A stretch of 64,000 nucleotides of DNA from Liopterus haemorrhoidalis (GCA_963971575.1 OZ020612.1:65470869-65534868), one strand, 5' to 3'; positions 36,878 to 49,810 are shown, counted from the stretch's first letter. The notes: generated by a model from the letters alone, not told the origin. Numbers and translations are program-made.

Positions 36878-37054
36878 TTAAGATTTTGAAAATTGCGCCT
36901 ATGGCTTCCATTGGTTGTTTTAAGTCATAACTCCGCCCCTCTGATTTCGTGACTTTTAAAAATTAAATACAACATTTGCCCAAATATAACTAGATTTTTG
37001 AAAAAATAATTAAAACAAAATAAAAATTCAAAAAAAAGAAAAAATAAAATTGTC

Positions 37055-37122
37055 TCAATCCGGAACCCTAGTTTGCAAATTAGAACGCGAGAGCGCTAAC
37101 CATTACACCATGAAAGCATAAT
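37055..37122 (-). other. tRNA-like module in R1 copy (Gln-like)
   Basis: TTTCATGGTGTAATGGTTAGC closely resembles the 5' half of tRNA-Gln (TTCCATGGTGTAATGGTTAGC, from memory). The T-arm side is GGGTTCCGGATTG. The anticodon stem does not fold cleanly. Confidence 0.55.
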
Positions 37123-37849
37123 GGTTTACTTTGTTACATAAGTTATTAAATATTTTACATGGTCAAGCAAAAAACACAAAAAATGCGTTATTTTCCGAAA
37201 ACATAATCTGATCAAAAATTCCTGTTGTACTATTCCGGTTCACACCAATGTACATTACTTGGAATTTTTTCAGATTTTTAGTTTAAACCATCTGGGCTAC
37301 ATGGTGTGGGACAAAATTTTTTTTTGCACAATTATTGCAGGTAAAAATTCATTCAAAAGTCGAATCACAACTTTTTTTTAAATTTTTAATTTAAAAAGAA
37401 GACACACTACCTTGGTCATTAATAGAAAAAATTCACATTATTAGATATAATGTAGCATGAATTATAAAAATAATTAATTTTGTTAAAAACACAAAAGCTG
37501 CAATATTTTTCAAAAACGCAGTCTGATCAAAAATTTCTCCGGATCAGATCAATGAAAAGATTTTTAGTATAACCCATTTGCCCTTTGGGTGTGGGAGAGT
37601 AATTATTGCAATTTAAAAAAAAAATTGAAAAAAAAAATTTGTTATAATGAAATTTAAAAAAAAAACTACTTTCCGTTCTTTAGTCTACGTCGAAAAATTT
37701 TTTCAACACAAAAATATCGATATTTTTCAAAAATCTAATATGATTCCTGTTGAACTATTCCGGTTCTCATGAGTGTACATTATTGAGATTTTTTTTTTAT
37801 ATCTTAGCTCAACCCGTCTGGGGAATAAATATTTTTTGTGATAATCACA

Positions 37850-38151
37850 TATAAGCGGTTCACTTTCGTAAGAACAAACTAAGAGGGAATTTTGTTTTCA
37901 ATAGTTTGCACCCTTGAAGCTGTATGTCATGTTGGTATTAAAAAATGTCACTTTTTTAAAATGTCGATCCGTTTGACATATGTCATAATGAAAAATGATA
38001 TCTTAATTATAGTGATCATAACCTTATCAACCTAAAGTCGGTATTACAGCGTAAGGATTATTTTTAATTGACATTTAAAGTCAGTAACACACCATAAAAG
38101 TAACCAAAATAACCAGATCTAGTGTGTTCTTACAAAAGTGAACAGCTTATA
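37850..38151 (+). mobile_element. MITE-A copy 3
   Basis: TIRs TATAAGCGGTTCACTTTCG and CAAAAGTGAACAGCTTATA. First link of a chain of directly abutting MITEs. Confidence 0.85.
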
Positions 38152-38557
38152 CAGTCTGTTTCAAACGGTTAAGCGGAACTAAATTTTGCAATCTAGTTAC
38201 TTTCATCGTTTAAATCGTGCTTTTCGATCGTTTTGTTTAAGCTTTGTAAATCATACTTACAATAAACATTTTTGGTTAAGGTTAATATCATTTTAAAATG
38301 TCATTTTCTTTATATTTTGATTTTTTGTGTCATTCTTAATACAAATTTCCCATATATTTATTTTTTTGTCTTTAAAATATATAAAAAAATAATTTAATTT
38401 TGACATAGGTCATTCGTTTCCATGGTTTCATTGTTGTAATTTTAAATTTTGACATTCCAACTTGAGAAATGAAATAACCCAAGCAAGGTCCCTTGTCGTG
38501 ACAACCTAAAAGAACGAAATTCCCATTTAGTTCCGCCTAAGCGTTTGAAACAGACTG
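38152..38557. mobile_element. MITE-D copy 3
   Basis: Starts CAGTCTGTTTCAAACGG and ends GTTTGAAACAGACTG, with TA on both sides. Second link of the chain. Confidence 0.83.
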
Positions 38558-39039
38558 TATAATCTGTCTCAATTTGTAATACGAAACTAAATCTGGTTAC
38601 TTTGGTGACTGTTGTGGTGTAAATAGACTTTTTTGAAACCATGTAAACTTGTAAACCTGGCTTTTACATTTTTCGTGAAGTTTCATTATACTGAGGTTAT
38701 ATTCACTCAAAAACTAAATGTCAGATACGAAATTGACATGTCAAAATTGTGACTGACATGTGTAATATTTTGAATTATATACAAATATTTATTTCATCTT
38801 ATTTCGCTTATTCATATTTTCTGTTCTGGTTGCATAAAATATATTTCAAATACTTGTCAATTAGTGTTTTATACAATTTGTGTTAGTAAGTTGACATAAA
38901 ATTTAATGTCAATTATGAATTGTCAAATATTTTGAAAGGTGCTACTTCAGAATTACCACCCTAAGATGATATTTTAAATATACAACATAAAAAATGAAGT
39001 TTCCCTGTTAGTTTCGTATTACAAATTGAGACAGATAAT
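38558..39039 (+). mobile_element. MITE-B copy, long form
   Basis: TIRs TAATCTGTCTCAATTTGTAA and TTACAAATTGAGACAGATAA, about 480 bp. Subterminal AAATCTGGTTACTTTGGTGA resembles MITE-A. Third link of the chain. Confidence 0.83.
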
Positions 39040-39340
39040 ATAAGCTGTTCACTTTTGTAAGAACACACTAGATCTGATTATTTTGGTTACTTTTATGGTG
39101 TGTTACTGACTTTAAATGTCAATTAAAAATATTCCTTACGCTGTAAAACCGACTTTAGGTTGATAAGGTTATGATCACTATAATTAAAATATCATTTTTC
39201 ATTATGACATATGTCAAATGGATCGATATTTTAAAAAAGTGACATTTTTTAATACCAACATGACATACAGCTTCAAAGGTGCAAACTATTGAAAACAAAA
39301 TTCCCCCTTAGTTTGTTCTTACAAAAGTGAACCGCTTATA
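39040..39340 (-). mobile_element. MITE-A copy 4, inverted
   Basis: Starts ATAAGCTGTTCACTTTTG and ends AAAGTGAACCGCTTATA. Fourth link of the chain. Confidence 0.85.
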
Positions 39341-40323
39341 ACACATTTTTCAAAAAAAAAAAGAAATATATTTTATACAACCAGAACAGAAATTATGAAT
39401 AAGCGAAATAAGATGAAATAAATATTTTTATATAATTCAAAATATTAGACATGTCAATCACAAATTTGACATGTCAATTTGGTTTCTGACATGTAGTTTT
39501 TGAGTGAATATAACCTCAGTATAATGAAACTTCATCAAAAATGTAAAAGCCAGATTTACAAGTTTACATGGTTTCAAAAAAGTCTATTTACACCACAACA
39601 GTCACCAAAGTAACCAGATTTATACAATGTTCCGTAACTGCACACCTAACTACCGTGGTCGCGGTTACGGTAAAGTCGTGGTAAGTTGTGGTTACCCAGT
39701 GGTTACCTGAAAACGAGTTTTAGTTACGGAACCGTAGTCACACTTCACAGTTGATAAAACTGACAACTGAACTGTCATTTTATGGACGTTATAGGTTATA
39801 GATAATCTCTTACAAACTTATTAATAAAAATATTTGTTTCATTAGTACTTGATTACAATGGCACATTATATAAGAACATATATGATTTTTCCCGATATTA
39901 TTTTTCACGACATCGATCAATATTACTAAAAATCAGTTACTTACACTCATTCTTACTGTTTTAATTATAGACTATAGTAACATAATATTATAATTTACTA
40001 CTTGCACTACAAAGAAATGATTAATTCCCTCCACTTAACTCTCGCCTTATTGTAATTGTTCTGAAATTCCCGCCCTTTGTAGTTTACATTAGATCTGAAG
40101 TTTGTAGTGGGAGGAAATAACCACACTAACCACGATATTTCCACGGTTAGTTTGGTTACAAAAAAGTAACCAAAATTTTCAGTAACCGCGTTCCGAAACC
40201 TAACAATTTTCCTGAAAAGGTTAGTGTCGTACACTTTCGGAACGGGAAACTTCAACCGCGGTTACTTTCGTCGAGTAATGGAACATTGTATTAGTTTCGT
40301 ATTACAAATTGAGACAGATTATA
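39341..40323 (-). mobile_element. MITE-B copy, truncated, with nested MITE-C
   Basis: Inverted relative to 38558, lacks its outer end where it meets MITE-A, and ends ATTGAGACAGATTATA. It is split at GATTTA by the element at 39623. Fifth link of the chain. Confidence 0.78.
39623..40290. mobile_element. MITE-C, 668 bp, Harbinger-type TSD
   Basis: Ends TACAATGTTCCGTAACT and AGTAATGGAACATTGTA with TTA duplicated at 39620-39622 and 40291-40293. The uninterrupted MITE-B gives the empty site. Rich in CCACGGTTA/TAACCGCGG motifs near both ends. Confidence 0.83.
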
Positions 40324-40367
40324 TCTCGTGATGTTTTCTCGTGTTTTTTTCACCTCTATAGTTTTTC

Positions 40368-40523
40368 TATATGTGGGTTTAAGAGTACAAGCATGCCAAA
40401 TTTCAACTTTCTACTTTCAGCCGTTTGGTTAAAATTTCTACCGTACAGACAGCAGACAGCCAGACATATCAGTGACGTTATAAAGGTTTTTTGGTGGTCA
40501 TACCTACAAAACTCTAAAAAAGG
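40368..40523 (-). repeat. R1-subfamily terminal fragment
   Basis: Contains GCATGCCAAATTTCAAC, GCCGTTTGG and GGTCATACCTACAAAACTC. Belongs to the divergent GGTTTTTTGGTGGTC subfamily. Confidence 0.6.
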
Positions 40524-40986
40524 AAGATTTTTACAAAACTAATTTACCATAACGCCATATTTTGCCTGAAATAAATATTATTTTTATACATGGTTGAAAA
40601 TTTCGCCAAGTTCACGGTCGATCACTGGCTATTGACCGTTAGATTTGCTTCATCTTCTTGTATCAGGATTTAGTTAAATAACAGTGCCCCTCAAACTTTA
40701 TAAGACAAAACCAGAGGGGATGTTTTAAAAATCTGAACAAAGTAACAAAAAAAAAGTTTGAAAAATTCTGAGAGATACCAAATGGAAGTTTTTGATACAT
40801 GGATTAACAATCACATTTTGTTAACAACAAATATCGAAATTATCATCTCTTTTTGTTTATGATATAAATATCAATATGAAACAGTAGGGATGTCAAACTA
40901 ATTTGGGTCGCGTTATATTGTTCTATTTTTCATACAAAAGGATACGCACTGATGTCATATATCCCGAATGGCTCCTTGAAATGTTT

Positions 40987-41280
40987 TTATAAGCTATTCA
41001 CTTTTGTAAGAACAAACTAAGAGGGAATTTTGTTTTCAATAGTTTGCACATTTGAAGCTGTATGTCATGTTGGTATTAAAAAATGTCACTTTTTTAAAAT
41101 GTCGATCCATTTGACCTATGTCATAATGAAAAATGATATCTTAATTATAGTGATCATAACCTAAAGTCGGTTTTACAGCGTAAGGAATATTTTTAATTGA
41201 CATTTAAAGCCAGTAACACACCATAAAAGTAACCAAAACAACCAGATCTAGTGTGTTCTTACAAAAGTGAACAGCTTATA
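40987..41280 (+). mobile_element. MITE-A copy 5
   Basis: TIRs TATAAGCTATTCACTTTTG and CAAAAGTGAACAGCTTATA, with a small internal deletion relative to copy 3. Confidence 0.83.
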
Positions 41281-41657
41281 ACAGCTTATCCAGTAAATCT
41301 TAACCTATTTAAAATTCAGTTTAAAGATTTTGTTTTGTAAATATTGAGGCGCCACTGTAAAATTATCAGTAAATATGGCGTAACATCAGTATTACTTTGA
41401 TGTTATCAATATTTTAGAATTTTAATGTGTTTTAAAAATATTATAATTAAAATCACTGAACCGAAAGTTGAAAATATTCTATTGTGTTTAGTTTAGAACA
41501 AAATTAAAGATAGCTTAAAGAAGAAAATAGATAAACATATGTGCATAATTTTATATAACGCAAGAAATATCTTCTATGTACTATGTATAACTTTGTTCCC
41601 ACACAGATTACCGAAAAAATATGCTGCAAGAATAAAGACTTAGGTATGACCTCTTAA

Positions 41658-42708
41658 TTTTTAGAGTTTTGTAGGTATGACCAAAAAACCCTTATACCGT
41701 CATTTTGTCGTCTGTCTGTCTGTCTGTCTGTTTGTTCGGTAAAAATTGTAGCCAAACGGCTAAACCTAGAGAGTTGAAATTTGGCATGCTTATACAACTC
41801 TTTGACCCGCACATAGGAAAAATACTAAAACATCTAAAAAACATATCCCCCTAAAAATATAAACAAATATGTGTTCGTCGAAAAAAAATATATTTTTTTA
41901 TAATTCTGAGTAGGGTATCAAATGAAAGCCCTTGGTACGTGGATTAACGATCAAATTTTTATTTTTGCAAAATAAATTATTTAAAAGCGATTTTTGCCAA
42001 AATTGTGCAAAAAATTTTTTGTCCCACACCCTGTAGCCCAGATGGTTTAAACTAAAAATCTGAAAAAATTCTAAGTAATGTATATTGGTGTGAACCGGAA
42101 TAGTACAACAGGAATTTTTGATCAGATTATGTTTTTGGAAAAAAACGCATTTTTTGTAATTTTTGGCTAATAATGTACACAAGTTATAGCTTTGTAACAC
42201 ACTACACTGGACGTGTATGCTGGTGTAGTGGTTTTTAATGCTGGTTTTTCACCTAAGTAACTCGATCCGAAAGGGATCGAACCCTGCGAGAAGAGACAAT
42301 ATTATTTTTTTTTAAATTTTTATGTTTAAATTATTTTTTCAAAATTCTAGTTATATTTTGGTAAATGTTGCATTTAATTTTTAAAAGCGTAAATTTAATA
42401 ACCAGTGGAAATTGTTTATATTATAATTTAATTCTGTTTCAATGTACACGAAATCAGAGGGGCGGAACTTATAACAACCAATGGAAGCCATAGGCGCAAT
42501 TTTTAAAATTCTTAATGAACCTTGCTATATAAAAAAAAAATACTGCACATATTTAGAAACCTAAATAATGGTATTAGGCGTTCGAATTAAAATTAACAAA
42601 AAAAATATTTTAATATAAAATTTGTTTTCGCATCCAAAATAATCATCATTCACTTACTAAATACCTGCAAAACCCTGAAATGTGTGAAAATTCACACTTT
42701 TTCTTACA
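41658..42708 (+). repeat. R1 repeat, full length, with tRNA-like module
   Basis: 1.05 kb, begins TTTTTAGAGTTTTGTAGGT and ends AAATTCACACTT. The tRNA-like module at 42212-42290 shares its sequence with the copy at 1747. Confidence 0.82.
42212..42290 (+). other. tRNA-like module in R1 copy
   Basis: GCTGGTGTAGTGGTTTTTA is A-box-like, GGTTTTTCACC is a short stem-loop, and AGGGATCGAACCCT is a T-arm-like hairpin with a 7-nt loop. A T-run follows. Confidence 0.55.
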
Positions 42709-43825
42709 ACGCGCAATCGACTCTTGTTCAAAACAAAACTGCTTTAGAAACCAGTGGTTCCTAATCTCTATCGACTTACGTACCCCGTGGCAGCTTAACT
42801 TGTACCCCTTAAATTAAAAAAAATCTTTGTAACTTTCATAGTTGTTGTTTTTTCTTTACATTTATATAGTTCTCCTTAAAAACGTGTTTTTGACCCCCTC
42901 CCCGCGACAATAATTGATAATTTGAATGTCAGTGCAATTTCTGCTTGTTTTTTCTTCGTTATCAATTCGTTAAAGAATAACAGTTTTTAATTCAAATGTA
43001 TGCGCTTTTTAACAAGTTTTTTGACACCAGAAACAGGTTTGTTTCTCTCCATTTTATTTGGAAACGGTAAAAAGTAAAAAAAAAACAAATAATAATGCCA
43101 AAATAAAAAGTGAACTATATGATGATAACAATATGTAATAAAATTAGTAAGAGTGGTTTCGGACATAAACTCCCCGTGTTCGCTGACTGGTTGCAATAAT
43201 TCTTAGGAGGAATTTAAGTATTCATTCAATTTTACAATATTAAAACATTTCAACATTTTAACTGATCTACGTTAATTACGTTTACGGATTTCTTTTGTAC
43301 ATAGTTTAAACACTAGTGACCTACAATTCAACGATAGTAACAGCTAAAAGAGACACTCATTTACAACCACTCAAACACATGAGAGAACTTTTTATACACA
43401 ATACTAATTATGCCATTGGACATAAAGGCCGTCTTCAAAAACCTATTATATCTCGTAAGTTTTGGAATATTGTCTAATTTATTGATCAATAAATTGATCA
43501 AATTTTTTGTCAATTCATTGAAAAATTTATTGGTAGCCTTGAAAATGATCACTATACACCCATCAATTTATTTATCATTTTTTTTTTGAAAACTTTTACA
43601 TTACCAACTGTAAAACATGTTGACATATTTATGAAAATGAAAATATTGAAAAAATCTTCACAAAATTACGAACTGTGAACAAAAACAAAAGAAATAACCT
43701 AGATGATGGTAAATTAGAACGTTTGTGGTTCTGTCAAATTTGAAAACAAAAAACATAACCTATACATTTGTTGGTTATGCTACAACTAAACAGTTGGCAA
43801 TAATTAGACTGATAAAAATATATAA

Positions 43826-44008
43826 TCTGTCTCAATTTGTAATCCGAAACTAGATCTGGTTACTTTGGTGACTGTTGTGGTGTAAACAGAGTTTGGCGTA
43901 TCCGTGTGAACTAATACTATAATAATATTATAAATTTATTGTCAATATACATAAAAAATTAACTTTACCTGTTAGTTACGTATTACAAAATGAGACAGAT
44001 AATACCTA
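43826..44008 (+). mobile_element. MITE-B short-form copy 2
   Basis: TIRs ATAATCTGTCTCAATTTGTA and TACAAAATGAGACAGATAAT, 183 bp, same short form as 13399. Confidence 0.78.
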
Positions 44009-44044
44009 GAATTTTTTTCGGCAATAAATTGAAGAATTTATTGA

Positions 44045-45245
44045 AAGGCTATAGCGGGATAAGATAATGAAAACTGCACCGCTCCAGAATTCCATTTTTA
44101 TTTGATTATTCGAAAGTACTTGGTCGAAAACCCCCTCAAAAAAATTCTCAGTCCCCGAAACCTACTAGGGTGTTCTCTATGCAAAAAACAACGTTTTTTC
44201 GATTTTTATTTTTCCTGGGCGCTTCTTTCATCCAAAAAATCTGAAAAAATTCACAGAAGTGTGTTTCAGCACTACAAATAACCATGAATTTTTTCAGATT
44301 TTTTCGACTGAAACTAAGCTCAGGAAAAATCTTTGAAATTTTCAACGATTTTTTAGGTTATGTAAATAATGTTTGGCCAACTTTTAAGTACATACATTTT
44401 GTGTATTTTTTTTCCCTCTTTCGAATGGCGGTGTTAGAATTGTCAGTTTCACGCCGGAACAAGCTCAAAAAGCGGAAAAAACTGTTTTTTTTTACTTTTT
44501 TCCCATTTTTTTCGCACATAACCTCAAAAAAACAATGGAGAAATGATTTTTCACAATTTTTTTTGGTACTGTCAAGTTCCAAAATTCAAAAATGGTGGTT
44601 TTTGAATTTTGGAAGTTATGTGCTAAAAAAATGGGGAAAATGTTGGAAAAAAACGTTTTTATCGTAATTATGCGTACACTGTGATTCAAAAATGGTGGTT
44701 TTTGAATTTTGGAACTTGACAGTACCAAAAAAAAGTGTGAAAAATCATTTTTCCATTGTTTTTTTGAGGTTATGTGCGAAAAAAATGGGAAAAAAGTAAA
44801 AAAAAACAGTTTTTTCGATTTTTGAGCTTGTTCCGGCGTGAAATTGACATTTCTAACACCGCCATTCGAAAGAGGGAAAAAAAATACACAAAATGTATGT
44901 ACTTAAAAGTTGGCCAAACATTATTTACATAACCTAAAAAATCGTTGAAAATTTCAAAGATTTTTCCTGAGCTTAGTTTCCATCTAAAAAATCTGAATAA
45001 ATTCATGGTTATTTGTAATGCTGAAACACACGTCTGTGATTTTTTTCAGATTTTTTGGATGAAAGAAGCGCCCAGGAAAAATAAAAGTCGAAAAAACGTT
45101 GTTTTTCGCATAGAGAACACCCTAGTGGGTTTCGGGGGCTGAAAATTTTTTTGAGGGGGTTTTCGACCAAGTACTTTCGAATGGTCAAATAAAAATGGAA
45201 TTCTGGAGCGGTGCAGTTTTCACTATCTTATCCCGCTATAGCCTT
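44045..45245. repeat. Giant palindrome, about 548-nt arms, 106-nt spacer
   Basis: 44045-44592 is the inverted repeat of 44699-45245, with few differences. It starts AAGGCTATAGCGGGATAAG and ends CTTATCCCGCTATAGCCTT. Open frames on both strands here are mirror images of each other, not genes. Degenerate CAATAAATTGA palindromes flank both sides (43480-43560, 44024, 45265-45310). Confidence 0.92.
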
Positions 45246-45936
45246 TGAATACTTTACACACGTCAATAAATTGAAGGCCAACTTTTTCAATTTATTGAAC
45301 AATAAATTAAACCGTGTAAAACCGATTTAATAGGATATTTTTAATTGTTAATGTTGTAATAATGTTCTGGCTCAATAACTTAATAATAGGTATCAGACAA
45401 CAATGTTTTATATTTTTTTAAATACATTTGTGAGTTTCTAATAATCTTTATATTTATATAATTTTGTGTATATATGTTCAAATAAGACTTCAATATATTT
45501 TGCTTTAAGTTTAGAACCTTCATCGAAAAATATTATACTTGATGATAATTGAAAGCCACTTGGTACATGTGTTCTTTACGAAAATTATCTCTTTTTTACC
45601 TGCAACACCTATATTGAGAATCGCGACAGATTCGAGATGACACTAAAAATAAACTACCAAGTACAATAACTATAAGTAACTTTTATAATAGAACAAAATA
45701 ACTAAAAACATGTTTATAGAATGAAGCTTTAGCTAAAATTTGCCGCGAATTACGCAAATATGTTTATTGCGTAAAATGCAATTTGTTTATTTATAATTAC
45801 ATAATTGTTTTCTTAACAATTAAAAATATCCAATTAGATAGATAAAAATTCGCAGCAAACTTTGATGTATAAATTTTATTTAAGATTGTTAGTTTTGTAC
45901 AAGAAATTTTGAGAACTAATGCATCATTTTCATGGT

Positions 45937-46671
45937 AGTGTCAAAGGCGCGATAGGGGTGAGAGGCGTGGTGTTATATTTACAAGGTCGAATTTCATGGT
46001 GGGGTTGGAGGCGTGATAATTGCGCGTTTTCGGTTTTGACAACATTTGTATCTAACCCAAATCTAACCTAAAAGTTTATACAAGTATTTGGAGTAAACGG
46101 TTATTCTATTTCATTAAATATGTCGTCAAATCGAAGGAGACGTCTAGCTCTTTTTTATACATATTTAGACTTATTGCGATATGAAGAAAAGCGATGATGG
46201 GTACGTTCCATATATACATAGAAACAGAAGGCAACAGGGAGATTAGTTTAACTTGTTGCAAGGAATGAGACACAAAAAACACAGACAGTTACTTCAATTA
46301 CAAGAAAATAATTTAATACACAATCTTTTTTACTTGACATAACAGTTTAGAATGAAGATTCTGTTGGCCCCTGCTTGGGGGTGTATTATTAGTATACCCA
46401 CTGCATGACATTTCTGCAGACCAGATATTTGAAACCGAATCCATAATAATAAACTTTATGACAGCCGACAACATTGTAAAAGTCGCTATTTCGCTACAAT
46501 TTACGTTTTTTTATTTTATTTTTATTAGGAAATTAATATAAGTGTCTCGCTAAAGATCTCACCATACCGAAAAAATATTTCTGTTTCTATGGTTTCGACA
46601 GTGCGGCCAGCGCTAGAGTTGAAATTTCTGAACTTGCGACACCGCGCTTGTAATACCGCGCCTACGACACC
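45937..46671 (+). mobile_element. Decayed PIF/Harbinger transposon with nuclease remnant
   Basis: Inverted ends GTGTCAAAGGCGCG and CGCGCCTACGACAC, flanked by CATGGTA on both sides. ATG at 46120 starts MSSNRRRRLALFYTYLDLLR, then stops. A shifted frame continues WWVRSIY and NRRQQGD..NLLQGMR, as in Harbinger nucleases (RRWWVRP...RxxQGxxxxLxxxLR). The rest is lost. Confidence 0.75.
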
Positions 46672-47184
46672 ATGGTACGGGTTTTTTCAAAATAGAGCGA
46701 TCCTATTGGTTGAATTTCTTGTTCCACGCTTCCAACACCAGAATGAAAATGATACATATACGGATGTGTGCCCCCAACGAAGCGAGATCGACACCTAGTT
46801 ACTTAATTTTTTCTTCCCAGACTTATCTTATAATTTAGTGATTCGAATTGTTAGTTACTGCTTAATCATTTGTTTAATTATGATTATAAATTTGTATAGT
46901 CATGGTACTCAGTATTTAGTTTGTACATTATAATATTTACATTATCGTTGAACACAGATAAAACAAATTTTTATTTATAATATACATAAATTAGTAAAAA
47001 AAATATAGAACAGCAAAATGTACATATTATGACATTTATCTTTTACCAAAAACGGTTATTATATAATTTATAGTTACGAAGACAAAATAGGTTCCCAGCA
47101 CCTCGGTCACACGTAAAGCAAAAAAGCTCAGTTCCTTGTTTATAGACCTCGGGGCACTATATGAATAATAATAATAATAATATA

Positions 47185-47533
47185 CAGTGGAACCTCGATA
47201 TAATAGACCAATGCGGGTGAGGGGGTGTCCGATATAGTCGAATGTCCGTTATATAAAAATAATTTTCTGAATAAGCTATTTGTTAACTATCAAATAGAAA
47301 TATATTATAAACGAAAGTTTAAATGTATCAAAAAGCAAAAAATTTATCAAATTTTGTTTGGATTTTTGAAGTTTGTTGTTTCTTAATTATTAACTCTCTA
47401 AAATTGCGAATTCCCGCCCGTTACTCGGCTGATTCCCCGAGTGTGCAGTCACGTGCAGCTTACGATCGCTTACATGCTGTCCGTTATATCCGAAGTCCGT
47501 TGTATCGAGGTCCGTTATATCGAGGTTTTACTG
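47185..47533. mobile_element. pogo/Tigger-like MITE, 349 bp
   Basis: Ends CAGTGGAACCTCGATATAA and TTATATCGAGGTTTTACTG flanked by TA (47183-47184, 47534-47535). No transposase left. Confidence 0.88.
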
Positions 47534-48779
47534 TAATAATAATATTTATTAATCCAGTAGATTACATACAAGTAATATTGGATAAGTCATTTTATAAGTT
47601 GTCAATAATTCATAGCATTTTTACAGTCATTTAACATTAAGGAAACCGGATTAAAATTAATTAATATAGTTATCGAATTTTGCAAATATATTTTTTGATA
47701 TAGTTAGTCTTGGTCAATCAGTTAATCAGTTGACGCAAGTTGTTGTTATTTTAACTGAATTTACATTCCGTATGACACGTACATGACCGTTTCTAGGCAA
47801 CGTAATAAATAGGTTGAAAGCAACTGTCAAATTATTGTTAGTTTTAAAGGGAACTGAATAAAAATTAAATAAGTAATGAAGTAATAGTTGTGGAAAAAGC
47901 ATAGTATGAAACTTGTTGAATAATACTATTTTAAAACAATATTTTAACCCCGTGTAATAATATGACGTGGGCCGGTGAAAATATTCAATTATATTATAAT
48001 TACAATAGATATTTTACCGATCTGCGGTAAGTTTTGGGTTGAGAAGCACCGATGTGGAAGTTGCAGATTTTCCATTGCTAAACTATATTTGTCAATATAA
48101 TATTTAATATATTTTTCAAGGATTATGCTATCAGCTGATAATAGTAACGAATTAAATACAATTAAAGACATGAATAGTCAAGGACACATGAGAAATAAAA
48201 TGATAATTTTTTACAAGTGTACCATAATTAAAAATATATATTTAATAATGATTCATCTCTAAGAGAACTGCCAAATCGATGTAATAAACTGCTATATTTC
48301 AATTAGATGTTTTATTAGTAGAATGGGGCAATTGCTATCTCATGCGGAATAAGTGCAATAAAGACGACAAAATATATTTGATATTGGTGTGATAATTTTA
48401 CACTTTTATTGCACTTATTTCGCTTAACCTAACTGTTTCCTCACTCTGCTTATTAGCAAGGAGCGGAATTTGTTACATCGACTGGAATAAAAGTAATAAA
48501 AGTGGCATAATGAAATATTATTTATTTATTTACTTCAATAGGCCTAACAAATTCCGCTTCTTGCTTGTTAGACTTATGACGTAACATGGCACCATACAAT
48601 TTAACAATTTTTGAGAATGTAAAGACGTTAGAGCCAATATTTGTAAAGGTTGTTAAACATACTTCTCTCTTCTACGGATTTTTTTATGTACTATTGACGT
48701 AAAAAATAAAATGTAAAAATTCATTCAAACTTTCAATGCAATTTAACATTTAATATATTCATGCATAGTCTGTTCTCCA
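47534..48779. other. Gene-free stretch
   Basis: AT-rich; an inverted pair around AGCGGAATTTGTTAC and AACAAATTCCGCTTC lies at 48476-48570. No genes seen. Confidence 0.4.
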
Positions 48780-48944
48780 CAGTGGCGAATTAAGTTGCTT
48801 GGGGGACCTGGGTGGTAAAATTAAAATGGGCACTCTATTATTTTAAATATAATGGAAATATTTGTATATAAGCTTCGGTAGGCCCCCCAGGCTTCGTGTG
48901 CCTCGGGCGGCCGCCCAGTGCGCCCACCGCTTAATTCGCCACTG
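48780..48944. mobile_element. hAT MITE, 165 bp
   Basis: Ends CAGTGGCGAATTAAG and CTTAATTCGCCACTG with 8-bp flanks GTTCTCCA / GTTCTACA. Unusually GC-rich right half. Confidence 0.85.
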
Positions 48945-49810
48945 GTTCTACATTATGATTTTTTCATAAGCACTGTGAATTTTTAGCACCTAAAGGTCCC
49001 TTAATTGTCAGCGACGACCCTGGTACCATAGTTTTATAGAATTTTAGTATTAAGTGAATACAGTGTCACCAATTGTAGATAATAATGAATGTCATTTAAA
49101 ATTGTGTTAGAAATAACGAAAATTAACACAAAATAAAAATCGATTAGCGCAAAAAACTGACGTCAAAGATACACCTAGTAAGTCACGTAAACCTCTTGAT
49201 GTTTCAAATTTAAATACATAATTTTTAAAATGTTTATTCATCCGATTTTGCGTATAATGTGTCTTTGTTCTTGTTCCTAATTAACAATAGGAAAGATATA
49301 TGAACCATGAACCCCAGGATATTAAAAAATAGATTATTTTATAACACTGATAATTACAACCATAATCTCAATTCAAAAAAGAAATAAGAAAACATTATCA
49401 AATATGCAAAAAAAATATTTTCTTCTTTGGGCACCTAACCCGACTAGTTGACTTACTGACTTTTGGCCTCGCATAACTTTTAGAATGATATTAAATTAGA
49501 CAGACCAGACGTACTCTTTTTTAGAGTATAAAAGGGAGAAATTGCTAAGCGATATGACATCTGGTGGGATTTTAAGCAACTACAGAAATAGACATTCTAT
49601 TGCGCTTTTTATATTGAGTTATATGGGATCAAAATATATTTTTGCATTTTACTATAGCTTTGTTGTTATTATATTGTTATATTGTTACGTTTTGTTAAGT
49701 TTTATGTTATTTTATATTATTTTAAAATCAGTTTTAAATTGTTTTTAGTGGTATCAAGTGATAATAAGTGAAAATAACCTTAAACTAAAGTGGAAGACAA
49801 GACAAAAATC

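Larger units (their letters stand above)
36128..37335 (-). repeat. R1 repeat split by piggyBac, with tRNA-like module
   Basis: Minus-strand R1. The piggyBac at 36321-36877 is inserted at the TTAA in GGTTCATTAAG, a site seen uninterrupted in other copies. The tRNA-like module is at 37122-37055. Confidence 0.8.

Noticed and set aside
37055..37122. Suppressor-type tRNA (CTA in the loop of the Gln-like module)
   Set aside because: The anticodon stem does not form around that loop, so an anticodon cannot be assigned.
44284..44667. 127-codon ORF and neighbours
   Set aside because: Lies in the palindrome; mirror-image frames appear in the other arm, and composition is Phe/Lys-rich from AT tracts.
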